NCBI GenBank assembly: GCA_035578155.1
Contig: JAPWDM010000007.1
Span: 37,422,413 to 37,486,412 of the forward strand
Direction: 5' to 3'
DNA: 64,000 nt
DNA from: Brachynemurus nebulosus
Taxonomy: Eukaryota > Arthropoda > Insecta > Neuroptera > Myrmeleontidae
Shown piece by piece: positions 12,901-26,042 of the stretch; the stretch's first letter is position 1; the number at the start of each line of letters is the position of its first letter. Under the pieces are notes generated by a model that saw nothing but the letters and a program-made list of their open reading frames with translations, ran no database searches and had not been told where the DNA came from. The position numbers and the translations under genes are program-made.

Positions 12901-15900
12901 TTGGTCTAAAGTTAAATAACGAAAAAAAAAGTTAAAGTTTACAAAAATTAAAGCAATTTCGTAAATTTGAATAAAATGACTTACAGTTAATTATGATTTC
13001 ACATTCTGTTTTGTCGGCGTTACTGACACAAGAATATTGGCCAGCATCAGTAACTTTCGAATCTTTGATAATAAGTTTACGCTTTCGTCCGTCTTTGACC
13101 GCTTGAACACGTTTATCCGGTTTGATTTCTTCGCCATTTTTGAACCATTTCACTTCACCACCGGCATCATCCAATTCACAAAGCAACGTCACCGTCTCTT
13201 TTTCAATTAACTGTTGTGACTTAAGAACTTTGACGAATTTGTATGGATATTCGACAATGGTGACAACGGTAGACGTTTTGTCCGGTTGTTTTTCAAGTTT
13301 ACAAGTATATTCACCGGAATCTTCAAGAGTTGCGCTTTTGATTGTAAGTCTACAAACTCCGGATAAATCTTTGCTAATCATATATTGGTCTCCGTCTTCC
13401 AATTTTGTGTCGCCTTTCCACCACGAAACAATTGCCATACTTGAACTGACAACACATTCCATGTACGTTTCATGTAATGTGTAACCGGATACTTTTTTCG
13501 GCAACGGTTTAACAAATGAATAAGTCGGGTCTGGTTCGTCAACGTTTAAGAATGCGGTACAAGTTATGCCGCCAATTTCAATCGTATATTTTCCGGTGTC
13601 CTCCACTTTTGGATTATTAATAATAAGTAAATATGTGTCACCTTCATTTTTGAATTTGTATTTTGATCCTGGGAAAAGTTCCTAAACAAATCCGCCATTT
13701 TAGTTTAAACTTCTACAAACCGTGATGATTTAAATACTATATACTTACATCTTTTCTAAATAACCATTTAGGTTTGCAGTTTGGTTTTGAAAATTGAACC
13801 TCAAACACGACTTTCTTGTCTTTGCCTTCCTTAGCATATTTATCCACTAATGGTTTCAAGAACGTTTCTTGTTTCTGTGAAAATAAACAAGAACAAAATA
13901 AAAATAAAATAGCAATGTTGAAACATTGATAAAAAAAAAACAACAGGATCGTTGGTTATTCCTGTGGAAAAAATTCAAAAATCAAAATTTTCTTTTTGTA
14001 AAAGTTGTTGGGTCAAAAAATACAACAAAAATTTTAATTTTAGGGCGAAATATTAGAATTTATAATATTAATTCTTTTTCATTTTCAATCAAATATTACA
14101 AATTCTAAAAAGGCAAATTGCTATTTAGGTCAAGATAAAAAAATTTGTGTTTTTCTTTCTATTAAGCACTTCGTTTCATGCTGATGCAATGCATTCCCAT
14201 TCAGATTTCGAGTGTATTTTAGAGAGATTTTGAAGAAACTATCAAATTTTTTAAAAAAAATATTCATATCTCATCCTTAAAAAACAGTTAGAGCCGAACA
14301 AAAATTGATTTTACTTTTAATCACATGCAAAATATTTTTATGCAATTTTTATAGAGATTGAAAGAAGAACTGAAAAATAATAGATAAAATTTCTCGAGAA
14401 ATTGCAATAAGTTAAGAAGAGTAGTAAAAGAATGAGAAAATAAACTTTGATAGAGAAAGAAGCAACATTGAAGATGATCACCAGCCGAAAATTCTGAAAA
14501 AATTGAATTTAATTATTCAGTTTAAAAATATCTCTTTTATAAAAATTACATTTTAAACAAATTCATGATTAAACTGAATAATTAAATTCGTAGAAAAGAA
14601 CGTAAATAGTAAAGATAAATAGATTTGAAAAGAGATGGCAATAGTAAATATCGTATGCACGAGCCGAGCATCAGTTACGTCAATTTTAATCCAACCTCCT
14701 TCTTCGTGAAAGGATGAAGAACAGGCCAGTCTGGAATAAGTTCCGCTAACGATGGGCGTCTCTGCCCTATATTCTAAATAAAAAATCACATTTTTTTTAT
14801 AATAAATGTTAAAACTCCATATCCTCCAAATTTTTTCAAGTGGGAAATTTATGAAAAATTAATAATAAATGGCTAGAAATTCTTACCTAATCCAAAAAAT
14901 TTTTATGTATGTTTTTATACACATTAAAGTTTGAAAAACAGGAGAAAGACGTTTGGAAATATTTTAACAGTTTTCAACTTACTTTCTCTACTTTCTTGAG
15001 AGCTGGCAGAGGTTTCTCAGTTTCTTTCAATTGACCCCAATCAGGATCTTCTTCCTTTTGACCCCATTTTTGATATTTCCTCTTCTTTAACATAGCACGG
15101 AAGTCCATACCACTAGCATCTAGTCGAATATGTTGATTAGTTGAGAGTGTTTGATCTTTTTTAACGGTATTTTTGTAATGTTACCTGACACATAAAGCTG
15201 CATTTCAGCTGAGTCTTCGCCATGGATATTGGACACAACGATTTTGTATTTTCCTTCGTCATTTGGCTTAATTTTTCTCATGCACAGGGTGATTGAATTA
15301 GTTTCGCCATCAGTAATAAACTTAAAACGACCACCTTCAATAATTTCGGTCATTCCCTTATAAAATTTAAATGTGGGTGGTGGGTTACCCTCAACTTGTA
15401 CCGTCATGTATCCAATTTGATCTATAGACACCAAGGTTGTTATTACACAAATATTCAAAATATTTATACAAGTAAATTTGTACCTTCAACTGCCGAGTAA
15501 CTTTCTTGAACGTCAACAATACTTGGCGGTCCTTCCGGTCCAATTGGTTTAAGCGGTGTGCAAGGTTTATTAATAAGTTCTTCGAGTTCAGCCACGCTAG
15601 GACGTCGCATTTCCGTGCTAGGTCGTCGTCGCTGTAATAATATTATTTTTTTTTATTATTTTGAAATATTTAACGCCGCTTGATTACAAAAAGACAATCA
15701 GACATATAACACAACATATATGGACATTTAACAATAGAACATATAAAAAATAATCAAGTTTTTTAACTGTTAATAATTTAACCAAAAAAAAAAAAAAATG
15801 TTTGGAAACAAAAAGCCAAATAATAGCTTAAATTTTTTTAGTACCAATTGAGCAAAAATAAAATAAAAATAGTATTAATGCTTATATAAAAAAATAATTT

Positions 15901-18900
15901 AAACAAAATTTATTTAAAATAAAACAAGAAAAAAAAATTGTAGACATTTATATTAGTAGTTAAGAAATGTCTCAAAAATGATTCAATTTATAGAATTAAA
16001 ACGTAATTAGTTACACATAGATTTTAATTTGAACATAAATAAAATAATATTTGCAATAAAGCTAACATGAAATTAACATTTATTTTAAAATATATAAAAG
16101 ATAATATTTTGTCCACTTTTAAAATCGTTTATTACAACATATCACTTGATTTTACATAATTATAGTGTAGTGAACACAGGGTGTCGCTCAACGTACATAA
16201 TTAACAGCTAACATAATTAACGTAATATTACAGTAATGGTTTAAGAATGAAGTGGACATTATATTATTATCTTTTATACATAAGTAAATGTAAAGACATT
16301 GACATGAATAATAAACATAAAATAAAATAAAGTAAAACAAAAAATAAAAATAAAAAATGATGAATACTGTAGAAAGCTTGGGCTGGAAAGATTTGGTATT
16401 TTTCTGTTAACACAGTAATAAAATAGAAAATTTTTTTTCTAATCTAATATACATAAGAGTTATCACAGTTTAAATATTATCACAGATTGAACATATATGT
16501 GTTTATCATGGCGATTTTGAGACAAAGTTATCACGACAAATAAAATAAAATTTTAGAATATTAGAAAAATTTCGCCGTAAACACTTTTCGGTTATCACAA
16601 TACAATATGTATTATTTACGTAGAAACCGGAATATGAACACCCATTAAAAGATAATGGGTGATTCTAACCTGTTTAGAAACTGGCGCTAATACACCGGGC
16701 CGTGCCCCTTTACTCTGTTTTCAAAAAAAATAAATAAGATTAGAAATCATAATTATGTAATCTACATTGATTTTGGATTTACGTAGTAATGGAATACGTA
16801 AGAACATCGATGCTAAAAATATACATACAACATCGCAAAATAAACATAAGAGATACGTCATAATATTTTTAATATTTAAAAATGAAAAAAAAAGAAAAAA
16901 AAAGCAAAAATAAAAGATGATATTGCACAGGCATCTTGACAGCAATACTCTGAAATGAGTAGAAAGTCGACTCAAGATATAAAATATATTTAAAACAGTT
17001 ACTTTAGTCGAAGTTATTCTTTTTCATTTTGATGAGAAACAAAAAGGAATCACTTTGACTAAATCAACCGAAAATATCAACTTTCAAAAAGAAAAAAAGT
17101 AGACAAAACGCAAAGAGGTAAGCTTTGTGTAGAATTGTTTGTACACAAATCTCACCTTCGGATCTAATACCTCACCAGGCCGCAACTTTCCAACCTGCAG
17201 ATCAACAGAGTATAAAAAAATATTAAATGCATATCACTCATCATACCAGCAGACGGGGACAATATAAGTTGGACATAATTAATAATACTACCGAACAAAA
17301 TTGATGAGAAATACCATTACACAAAATTTTTTGGGTTTCCTCTCAGTAATTCCACAATTAATAGCTTTTTAATACAAACCATTTTAAGCTTTTGTGTGAT
17401 GGTATTTGGTTGTTCGGTAGCTGGTGCAAAGAGACAATGCGTGTGAAAGCATAAGTGCTATTTAAGAATTATAGTGAATTGTTTCAACATTGCCAAGTGC
17501 TCAGCTGCTTAGACTTCAGACATCGGCCATCCATAATCACGTTTGCTTTGCTGTTTAAGTAACATAGACATTCAAATGTCTAAAATCAGTTATCTAACTG
17601 TAGAGTCGAAAGTGAAGTCGAAAATATAAATTTTATATGAAAATCTGAAATATTTTCAGATTTTTTCAGAGAAACAACAGTTAGATAAATCATTTTAGAC
17701 GACACGAGACAAATGCAACAAGACTGTAATAGACTGTTTGTCGAACGATGCCGAAACGTGCGCAGTCGAATGCGATGCGAAATGAATTTTTGAGCGAAGT
17801 TTACCTTACGCTCGTCAACAACTTCTCCAGGTCGCAACTTCCTATGTTCCTATTTAAAAATATAATTGAGTAAAAAAAAATCAAACTACAAACTAAAAGT
17901 GAACCTCTTTACTGTACCAAATGAAAAAAAAAAATATCAGTTCAAAATTGTCTCTACTTTAAAGAAAACAGGAATGTGTGTCATGCAGTGTCTAAACTAC
18001 ATGTTCGGAAAAAAGATAAACTAACTATTTAAGCAATAATCTCAAAATTATTTAATCTACTTTTATCTAGGGGGTAAAATGGGAAAAAATGTATCATATT
18101 TAATATAACTACTATACGTACTTCATCACTAATGATAAGACTGGGTCTGCGGCCCTGTTCTTCCGGTGGAATAAGGGAACCACGTCGACTTGGCGGTCCG
18201 GATGCGGGTGCCAACGATCCTTTACGTGATCCGACGTCACTGAGTGCTGGAGACTTTTCGCGACTAACTTCAATCTTGGGTGCTTCAGGAACTTTCACTT
18301 CTGGAGCTTTAATTTCCGGTAATTTTGGTACCTATAAGTTACGATCAAATTTACTAAAGAAAGTTACAACCAAAATCAAATCAAAGTAATTATGCAAGAA
18401 GCACGGCTCCACTTATTTTTGGCTCTAAAAGAAAAACTAATGATCCGATTTTAATGATTTTTTTTAAATGTTCGCTGCTACGGCGGATTAGTTAAAAAAA
18501 TACTCGATATCAGTATCGGGAATGCTGGGAAACTGTCGTTAAATTTGAAAAAATATTTCGACTTTGATATAAAAATTAGGTGGTGAGTTTAATTAGTTGA
18601 GTTGAGTTTAGTTAGTTTTGACAATATATTTCGACTTTGATATAAAGACTAGTTAGGTTAAGGTTATAGTTTTTTTTTTTAAACTATAACCTTAATTTAA
18701 TTAGTTTTTATATCAAAGTCGAAGTATATTGTTTCAAATTTAACGACAGTTTTCCAACGTTTCTGATACTGATACCAAGTTGTAGTATTTTTTTAATTAA
18801 TCCGCCGTGGCGGCGAACATTTTTTTAAAAAAAAGGTCATTAAAATCGGATCATTAGTTTTTCTTTTAGAGCCAAAAATAGGTGGAACCATGTTTCTGCA

Positions 18901-21900
18901 TAATTACCCAAATCAAAAATAAGAATTAGAAATACAAGAAGAAATAACACAAAGAAAAGAAGAGTAGATAGCTAGAAAAAGAGAGAAAAGGTATGATTTG
19001 TTTGAAAGAGATAATGATTTAAATGAAAGTCTCTGAAAGAAAAGAAACTGTGAATGATTAAACAGAAGAAAGAAATTCGTTAGAAATGGTGATGATATAG
19101 AAAATAAGTTCAACTGATTCCACTGAGTAACGAAAAATTACCACAGACAGAAAGAGATAAAATTATTAACAAATAGAATAGAAAAAGATATAGTGCAGAA
19201 AGTTTGATGTGCCACATATAAATAATTAGCCATTGTAGAGAAAGAAAATAGATAGAGAAATAGAGATAGAGACAGTAAGTAGTGCACAGAAGGTACAGAA
19301 ATTGTCACCAGCCATGTTACCTCCTTCTTGGCGGGCATTTCAACTTTCTCAACTTTTTCTAATTCAGCTTTCGAGCCTTTTGATAATTTTATCGATTCTT
19401 TACGTTCATATGTCTCTAATTGAGCTTTACTAGCTTCCGGTAATTTGACCTCTTCGGGACGATCGAACGATTTAAGTTCAACTTTGAGGCCTTCATCGAT
19501 TTTCTCTTGTTTCTCAACGTCAACTTTCTTTAATTTAACACCAAATTTGTCGTCTGTTTCTTCTTTCTCTTCTTTCTTTACTGGTTTCAGTTTGAAACCA
19601 ATAAACGAATCCTGAGTCTCTTTTTTAGGGATAACCTTAGGTTTAGGTTTGGGCTTTTCTTCAGGTTTTTTTTCTTCAATCAACTATAATTTTAATAGTT
19701 AATTGTACCAAAATAATATCAAATTGAGATTGTATGAGTTTGTTTTAAATGGGTGAGATGCACGTGCGTGAGTGTCGACTATGGCCATAAAATTTTTTTC
19801 GTATGTACAAATGAGATGAATATCGTGAGAATTCGAATACTTACGTTATTTTCGACAGCTTTCTTTTCGACTTTCTCCACTTTTTCAACCTTCTAATGTT
19901 AGCACGAATGAATCCATTATGAATTTGAAACCAGAACAGGAACACAAATACATAAAAAATTGAATTAGTTTTTTTGGAATTTTTTTTAACGTGGGTAACA
20001 ATAGCTCTGTCGAGAAAATCAATTTAAATGTATCAGCCATTTTGTGAAAAAACAAAAAGTAGTGGTTTCGACAGAGATATCATATGCCCAGAACATTTAA
20101 GCTTTTTCGTTAAGAATACAAGTGCATTAAATACCCCTCAAGTGAAAGTGAATTATTATTTACAATTTATTTTTTTTTTTTATTTACAATAAATAATTAA
20201 TTATACAGTGATTAATAAAATAGGGAAAATTTGTGCAAATGTTACGTGCAAATGAATTGTGCGTGTGCGTGTAGTGTAAATTTGTACCTTTAATCCATTT
20301 GTAATGGTTGGTTCGGTAATTAATTCGGGTTCAGGAGCTTTGTCTTTAGGAACCTTCAGTCCATCCTCAACTGATTCTTTTTCAACTTTTCTTAGTGATG
20401 GCCGCCGTTCGGCCTCATCTTTCTTAGGTTCAAGTTCTCGTTTTTTAAGGGAGGCTTTTTTCTGCGCCAAATCGTCCGCTTCAGGTTCAGGTGTACGTTT
20501 TCTAAGAGAGGCACGTCTTTGGGAAAGTTCGTCTTTAGGTTCAGGTTCAAGTTGATCTTTTTTAGGTTCTTTAAGGGATGGTCGTCGTTCATCGTCTCTT
20601 TTAGGTTCCTTAAGTGAGGGTCGTCGTTCAGCCTCGTCTTTTTTAGGTTCTTTAAGTGACGGTCTTCTTTCAATTTCTTCGTGTTTCGGTTCTAGTTCAG
20701 CTTTTTTAGCGGCCGGCTTTTTCTCCGGTTCTTTTTCTTCCGGTTCAACTTTCTTGAGTTTTGGCCGTTCTTCAACTTCTCCTTTTTTAGGTTCTTGTTC
20801 AACTTTCCGGAGTTTTGGCCTTTCTTCTGGTTCTTGCTGTTGGGGCTCTGGTGTCCTGGCCTTTTTCAGAGATGGACGCCGTTCTAGTTCATCCTTTTTC
20901 ACCTCAAGTTCAGTCTTTTTGAGGGATGGACGTTTCTCTGGTTCCTGTTCAGGTTCAAGTTGAGCTTTTTTAAGGGAAGGACGCCTTTCTGGCTCCTCTT
21001 TTCCGGTATCGAGTTCCGCTTTTTTAACACGTTTAGTAACTGTTTCGTCAGTCTCGGTCGTTTTAAGTGTCTTTTTCGGTTCAGGTTCAGGTTCCGGTTT
21101 TTTAAGGGATGGTCGTTTTTCAGGTTCAGGTTCAGGTTCGGCTTTTCTAGATTGTTTGCGTACTTTTGTAATGATTTCCTCAGTTTCTGATTGTATTGAG
21201 GATTTTCTACTAATTGATTCTGTAGGTGATTGTGCTCGAATGTCCTCTTGTATCTGTAGATGTTTTTAAGTGTATTGTGTAGATTAGTCACAGTTACTGA
21301 TAGATAATATTACGTATGGTTACTAAGGGTTGTATTAAAAGAACTGGGAGTAATTTATGTTTTATTTTCTGACCTACTTAAATGTAAGGGTATGATAGGA
21401 TCTAACTGTACAGTGTAAATATTAATAAATGGTTCTATGTAGTAACGAAAAAAACTCTGGGGTACTAACTTTGTTATCCACTAGACACGTAAGTATCTCT
21501 TCGACTACTAATAAAGTCTGTTTTCAACTTTCAGTTTAACAAAAGAGAAAATAATTATTGTTATGGCTTTGCTTAAAATAAGTATTGTTACTAAGAAAGA
21601 AAGAAACAGAGATAGAGAGAGAGAGAGAAAGAGAGTAAGAAAGACTTAGAAAAGAGTTTATAGCAAAAGCAAAATAAAAATAACTCTAAACTTTCTTCGA
21701 ACAATATCAAGTAAAAGTTTAAAAATCATTAACGTGTATACCTTGCTCTCCATAACGGAAGTACGTCGAGCAGATACTGTAGTTTCCTCCTAAAAAAACG
21801 ATTACATTAAATACATATATTTTTTTTTTAAATAACGAAACATTCAGAAATATTTCGATGTCATAAAATCGAATATCTTACCTTGTCCTCAATAACTGAC

Positions 21901-24900
21901 GTGCGTCTAGATCCAGGCCTTGAGTCCTCAGTCTGTAGAAAAATAATTAGTTTTTTAAAGGGTTCAACAAGTTAGTCACATAACAATCAAGGGTGTAAAT
22001 TAGGGTGTGAATTGAAAAAATAATTTAAGTAATTTGGTGCGCATGTAAAGAGTGACTTAAAAGTTATTGGACATTTTCAATGTAAATTTTTTAAATTGTT
22101 TCGCTTTAAAGGTAACGGAACAAGAAAAGTACTTTATTAATCAAGTGCAAGAGTCCAAGGGTCACTCAAACAACTAAAAATTTTTTAATGTACTATAATT
22201 ACCTCTGTTTTGACCATTGATGATCTTCGGCTTTCAGTTTTGATTTCTTCCACCTAAAAAGATAATTTTATTTGAATAATTTTTCAAAATGTTACGAAAA
22301 TATTGAATCTGTTCGAGAGAAATTACTTTTTTCGAAACTGCTACTTTCTTTTCTTCAACTTTCTTTTCTTCAACTTTCTTTAATTCTGGTTTCTTTTCTT
22401 CAACTTTCTTTAATTCTGGTTTCTTTTCTTCAACTTTCTTTAATTCTGGTTTCTTCTCTTCTGGTTTTTTCTCTTCGGGTTTTTTCTCTTCAGGTTTCTT
22501 TTCTTCGACTTTCTTTTTCTCTTCAACTTTCTTTTCTTCAACTTTCTTTTTCTCTTCTACTTTCTTTTCTTCTTTTTTCTCTTCTTCTTTTTTCTAATAA
22601 ATTAAGTAAAAATGAGTACATTTTTTGATAATCCCAATAACCGCTATTAGTTTACCTTTTCTTCTTTCTTTTCTTTGACAATAAGTCGAGCCGAAGATTC
22701 TGCTTCACCGTATTCATTCTTAAAAACAACACGGTATGACGCAGAATGTGTCGATTTACAATTTGTGATAGTGAGTTTTGCTGTTTGACCATCGAAGGAC
22801 GTTGATTCCCGTATAACTGTGGTGTTTTTATACCAAGTGACTGTGACTTTTTTGTCCACTGTAGTCAAGGAGGCAACAAATTCCGCTGTTTTTCCTTCAT
22901 CTACAGTCTGGAAAATAACGCATTGTCATTAGATTTTTTTCAGTTAGTTAGAATTTTCAATTCAAACACTTACAATTTCAGTAAGACCTCGTGCAATCTT
23001 TGGTTTTTCACCTTTTGGTTCTTCTGGTATTTCAGTGATTTCGACAACTTGAGAAACGGCTTCACCTTTTTCGTTCTTCGCCACTAATTTGTACGCGCCC
23101 TTATCGGTTTGGGAAACTTCGTTAATTTCTAATTTGACTGCAAATTCACCGTCTTTAACTTGTTCGATGTGCACCATATGTCGAGAATCTCTTCGAATAG
23201 CTTGATTCTCTTTGAACCAGGTGCAGTCTGGAGCAAATTTACTGAGGACATGACATTCAACGACAACGGTGCGTTTCTTGACAATTTTCGTAACTTTTGG
23301 TCTTTCTTTAATGACGGGAATAACTAAAATAAAAAGGTAATTTAATATTTTTTTTTTTTTAATTCAGTTAGGTAGACATACTTTCAATATTAAGCGTAAG
23401 ATTGGCGTTAAGTTCACCCAAATTATTTTTAATATTGCATTTATATAGACCAGAATCATCAGGCTCGGGATCCTTCAATTCTAACACAATGTGGTATTCT
23501 TCCACTGAAGTTTTCTTCACACTCATGCTAATTTTACTAGATGATTTTATTTCTTTACTCTCTCTATACCAAACAATTTTTGGCTCGGGTTTAGCTTTCA
23601 CTTTACATTCCATAACTACTAATTTCCCGTTATCTTTTGAGGTAATTCTTGGCTTTTCGACAAACTGTGGACCGTCACCTTCAGGCTCCGGTTCCGCTTC
23701 AATATTTAAGTTCAAGTTGGCGTTACTTTCACCAAAGTCATTCCTGACATGACACTGGTAAGTTCCGCCATCAGGTCCGGCTGGATCCTACAAGAAATCA
23801 GGTTGACGATTATTGTCGTTAGGTTTTTGGTGCTATTGTATTTACTACCTTTATTTGTAACGTTAGTTCATAAATGTCTTTTTCGAGTTCGACGGATTTA
23901 ATAATAAATCTGGAAGATTCTTTAACTACTGTAGTCTTTTCTTTGTACCAAGTCACAATCGGTTTCGGACTGGCTTTACATTTACATTTCATTGTAATTA
24001 AGCTTCCAGTTTCGTCGGAGATAATTTTTGGTTTTTCGATAAACGTCGGTGCCATGCCTTCATCGTCCCCACCTGTAAACAGAGACAAAGTCAATTACAA
24101 ACGGGAGTCCGCAACCCGGCTCGACTAAGGTTTAAGTAGTCTAGTCTGGTTCAGCTATATACAAAGTGTAAAATATATATTAAAGTAAGACAGAAGCGTG
24201 CTTTTATGAAAAGTTCCTAAAACAAAAGAAGAAGATAAAATTATAGTAAAATCGAACCATTTTGGAATCATAAATGTTGAACTAACTAAATTCATTTGTT
24301 TCAAAACATATTCCATTCAAAATGGTGCAGTAAATTTTAATAAAGCGTGCGTTTGTGAATGGGATATGTTCTGTTGAGCATACCTTGGAAATTGAGAGCA
24401 ATATTAGCGTTAGTTTCGCCGTAATTGTTGAACGCGTTACAACGGTAGTTACCGCCATCTTGTCTGGTTGGATTTGTTATTTCTAATGTAAGTACGTAGG
24501 TATCTTTTCCTGTCGCTTTACGCGACATTTTTATTCGGGAACCTTCTTCGATTACTTTATTACCCTGGTACCAGGTAATTTCTGGTACTGGGTTGGCTTC
24601 AAGAATACATTCCATAATAAGAACATCACCGTCTTGGGTGATTGTCGGTTTTTTCGGAAACCGCGGTGGTTTTCCGTCGGGAATTCTATATCAAACAAAT
24701 ATTATTTTGTAATATTTTTTCGGTTAGTTAAAGGGGTTTGATATGGACATTTGTTTGCTACATACTTAGGTTTATCACCACCTTCGAAATTTAAGTTTAT
24801 GGTGGCAACACCTTCGCCATATTTATTTTTGGCAACCGCTTTGTACTCCCCACTATCTGTTGTCTGTACATTACTTATTTCTAGCCGTGCCATATGATAT

Positions 24901-25977
24901 AATTTCTGATCCTGTTCTAAGCTGACTGTGAATCGACCCCCTGCTTTTATTACTGTTTTACCGTGGTACCTTAAAAAAATTAAATTTTAGTATCATAATA
25001 GTTGTGATAAGTACATACCGTAAAACGGAGTGACGAGAGGCAGTAAAATAAAGTAGTAAAACTAGAGAATAAGCTAGTAGAACCAAAATTAATTTGTTCT
25101 ATATCGTCTAATGTGTACGAAAATTTATGAAAATCGAATGTAAAGGTCCCGATTTATCGCGTTTTACGGTATTTAAATATTAAATTTGATTTGTTTCGTC
25201 TACCTACCATGTAATTTCCGGTTTTGGATCGCCAACGCAACGACATTCGAAAGTAATTTTATTTCCATCCTCTGACTGTCGAATAATAGGTCGTTCCGTA
25301 AATGTCGGTTTGATACCATCTTCAGGAACCGGTGCCTCATCGCCTATATTCAAAAACGATCCCTAAACCTGCTACTTTTGCCTTATATTTATATGTATAT
25401 GAGCCACAATAGAATATTACTGTGGCCCGTATAATGTGGTTTGTGTAAGGAGGACATTTTTTTTATTCAAAAAAATTTATATATATTTAGGTATTACTTG
25501 ACTGAAACCTGAAAATTTAATATTGTCATCTTTCAGGTTTTTGCCGGTAATTGCCCAATATATATGTGAATTGCGTGTCCTTGAACGTAACGCCCGCCAT
25601 ACTGCCGCTACGATAAAATTTCAAGATTTTTGATTTACAAAAAAAAAAGAAGAAAGTAAATTTGACCTAAAAAGTAGACGATCAAAAAAGGACGCTTCTT
25701 GTCTTATGGCATACCAATCAATATTGTTGCTTAAAAAATAAATCTTTACAAAATTTTAAAAATAATTAACTTAAGTAAATATTGTAGTTGTTTGCGATGT
25801 AAGATTATTCTGAAAGTTTGTATTTTCTTCCCGATAATAAAGAAAAAACAAATTTTTTGAAGGTAGAATATAAAGTAATTATTACACTATTGCTTTGATT
25901 GAGGGAAAGGCAATTGCCTATGTATCGGTCACACGGGTATTAAAAAGATTACAAAATATTTTTAATGTAAACAAACC

Positions 25978-26042
<65 letters not shown>

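Noticed and set aside
13122..13484. 120-codon plus-strand ORF opposite exon 28
   Set aside because: Antisense shadow of Ig11/Ig12.
14553..14789. 78-codon minus-strand ORF ([14 protein letters not shown]..)
   Set aside because: Off-frame reading over exon 26; RRPSLAEL is in the neighbouring frame with correct splice phase.
20899..21291. 130-codon minus-strand ORF rich in N, L, K ([11 protein letters not shown])
   Set aside because: Wrong-frame reading of exon 16; the frame with RRPSLKK joins both splice sites in phase.
22272..22628. 118-codon plus-strand Leu/Ser-rich ORF, membrane-like
   Set aside because: Antisense of the K/E/P/V repeat exon 12.
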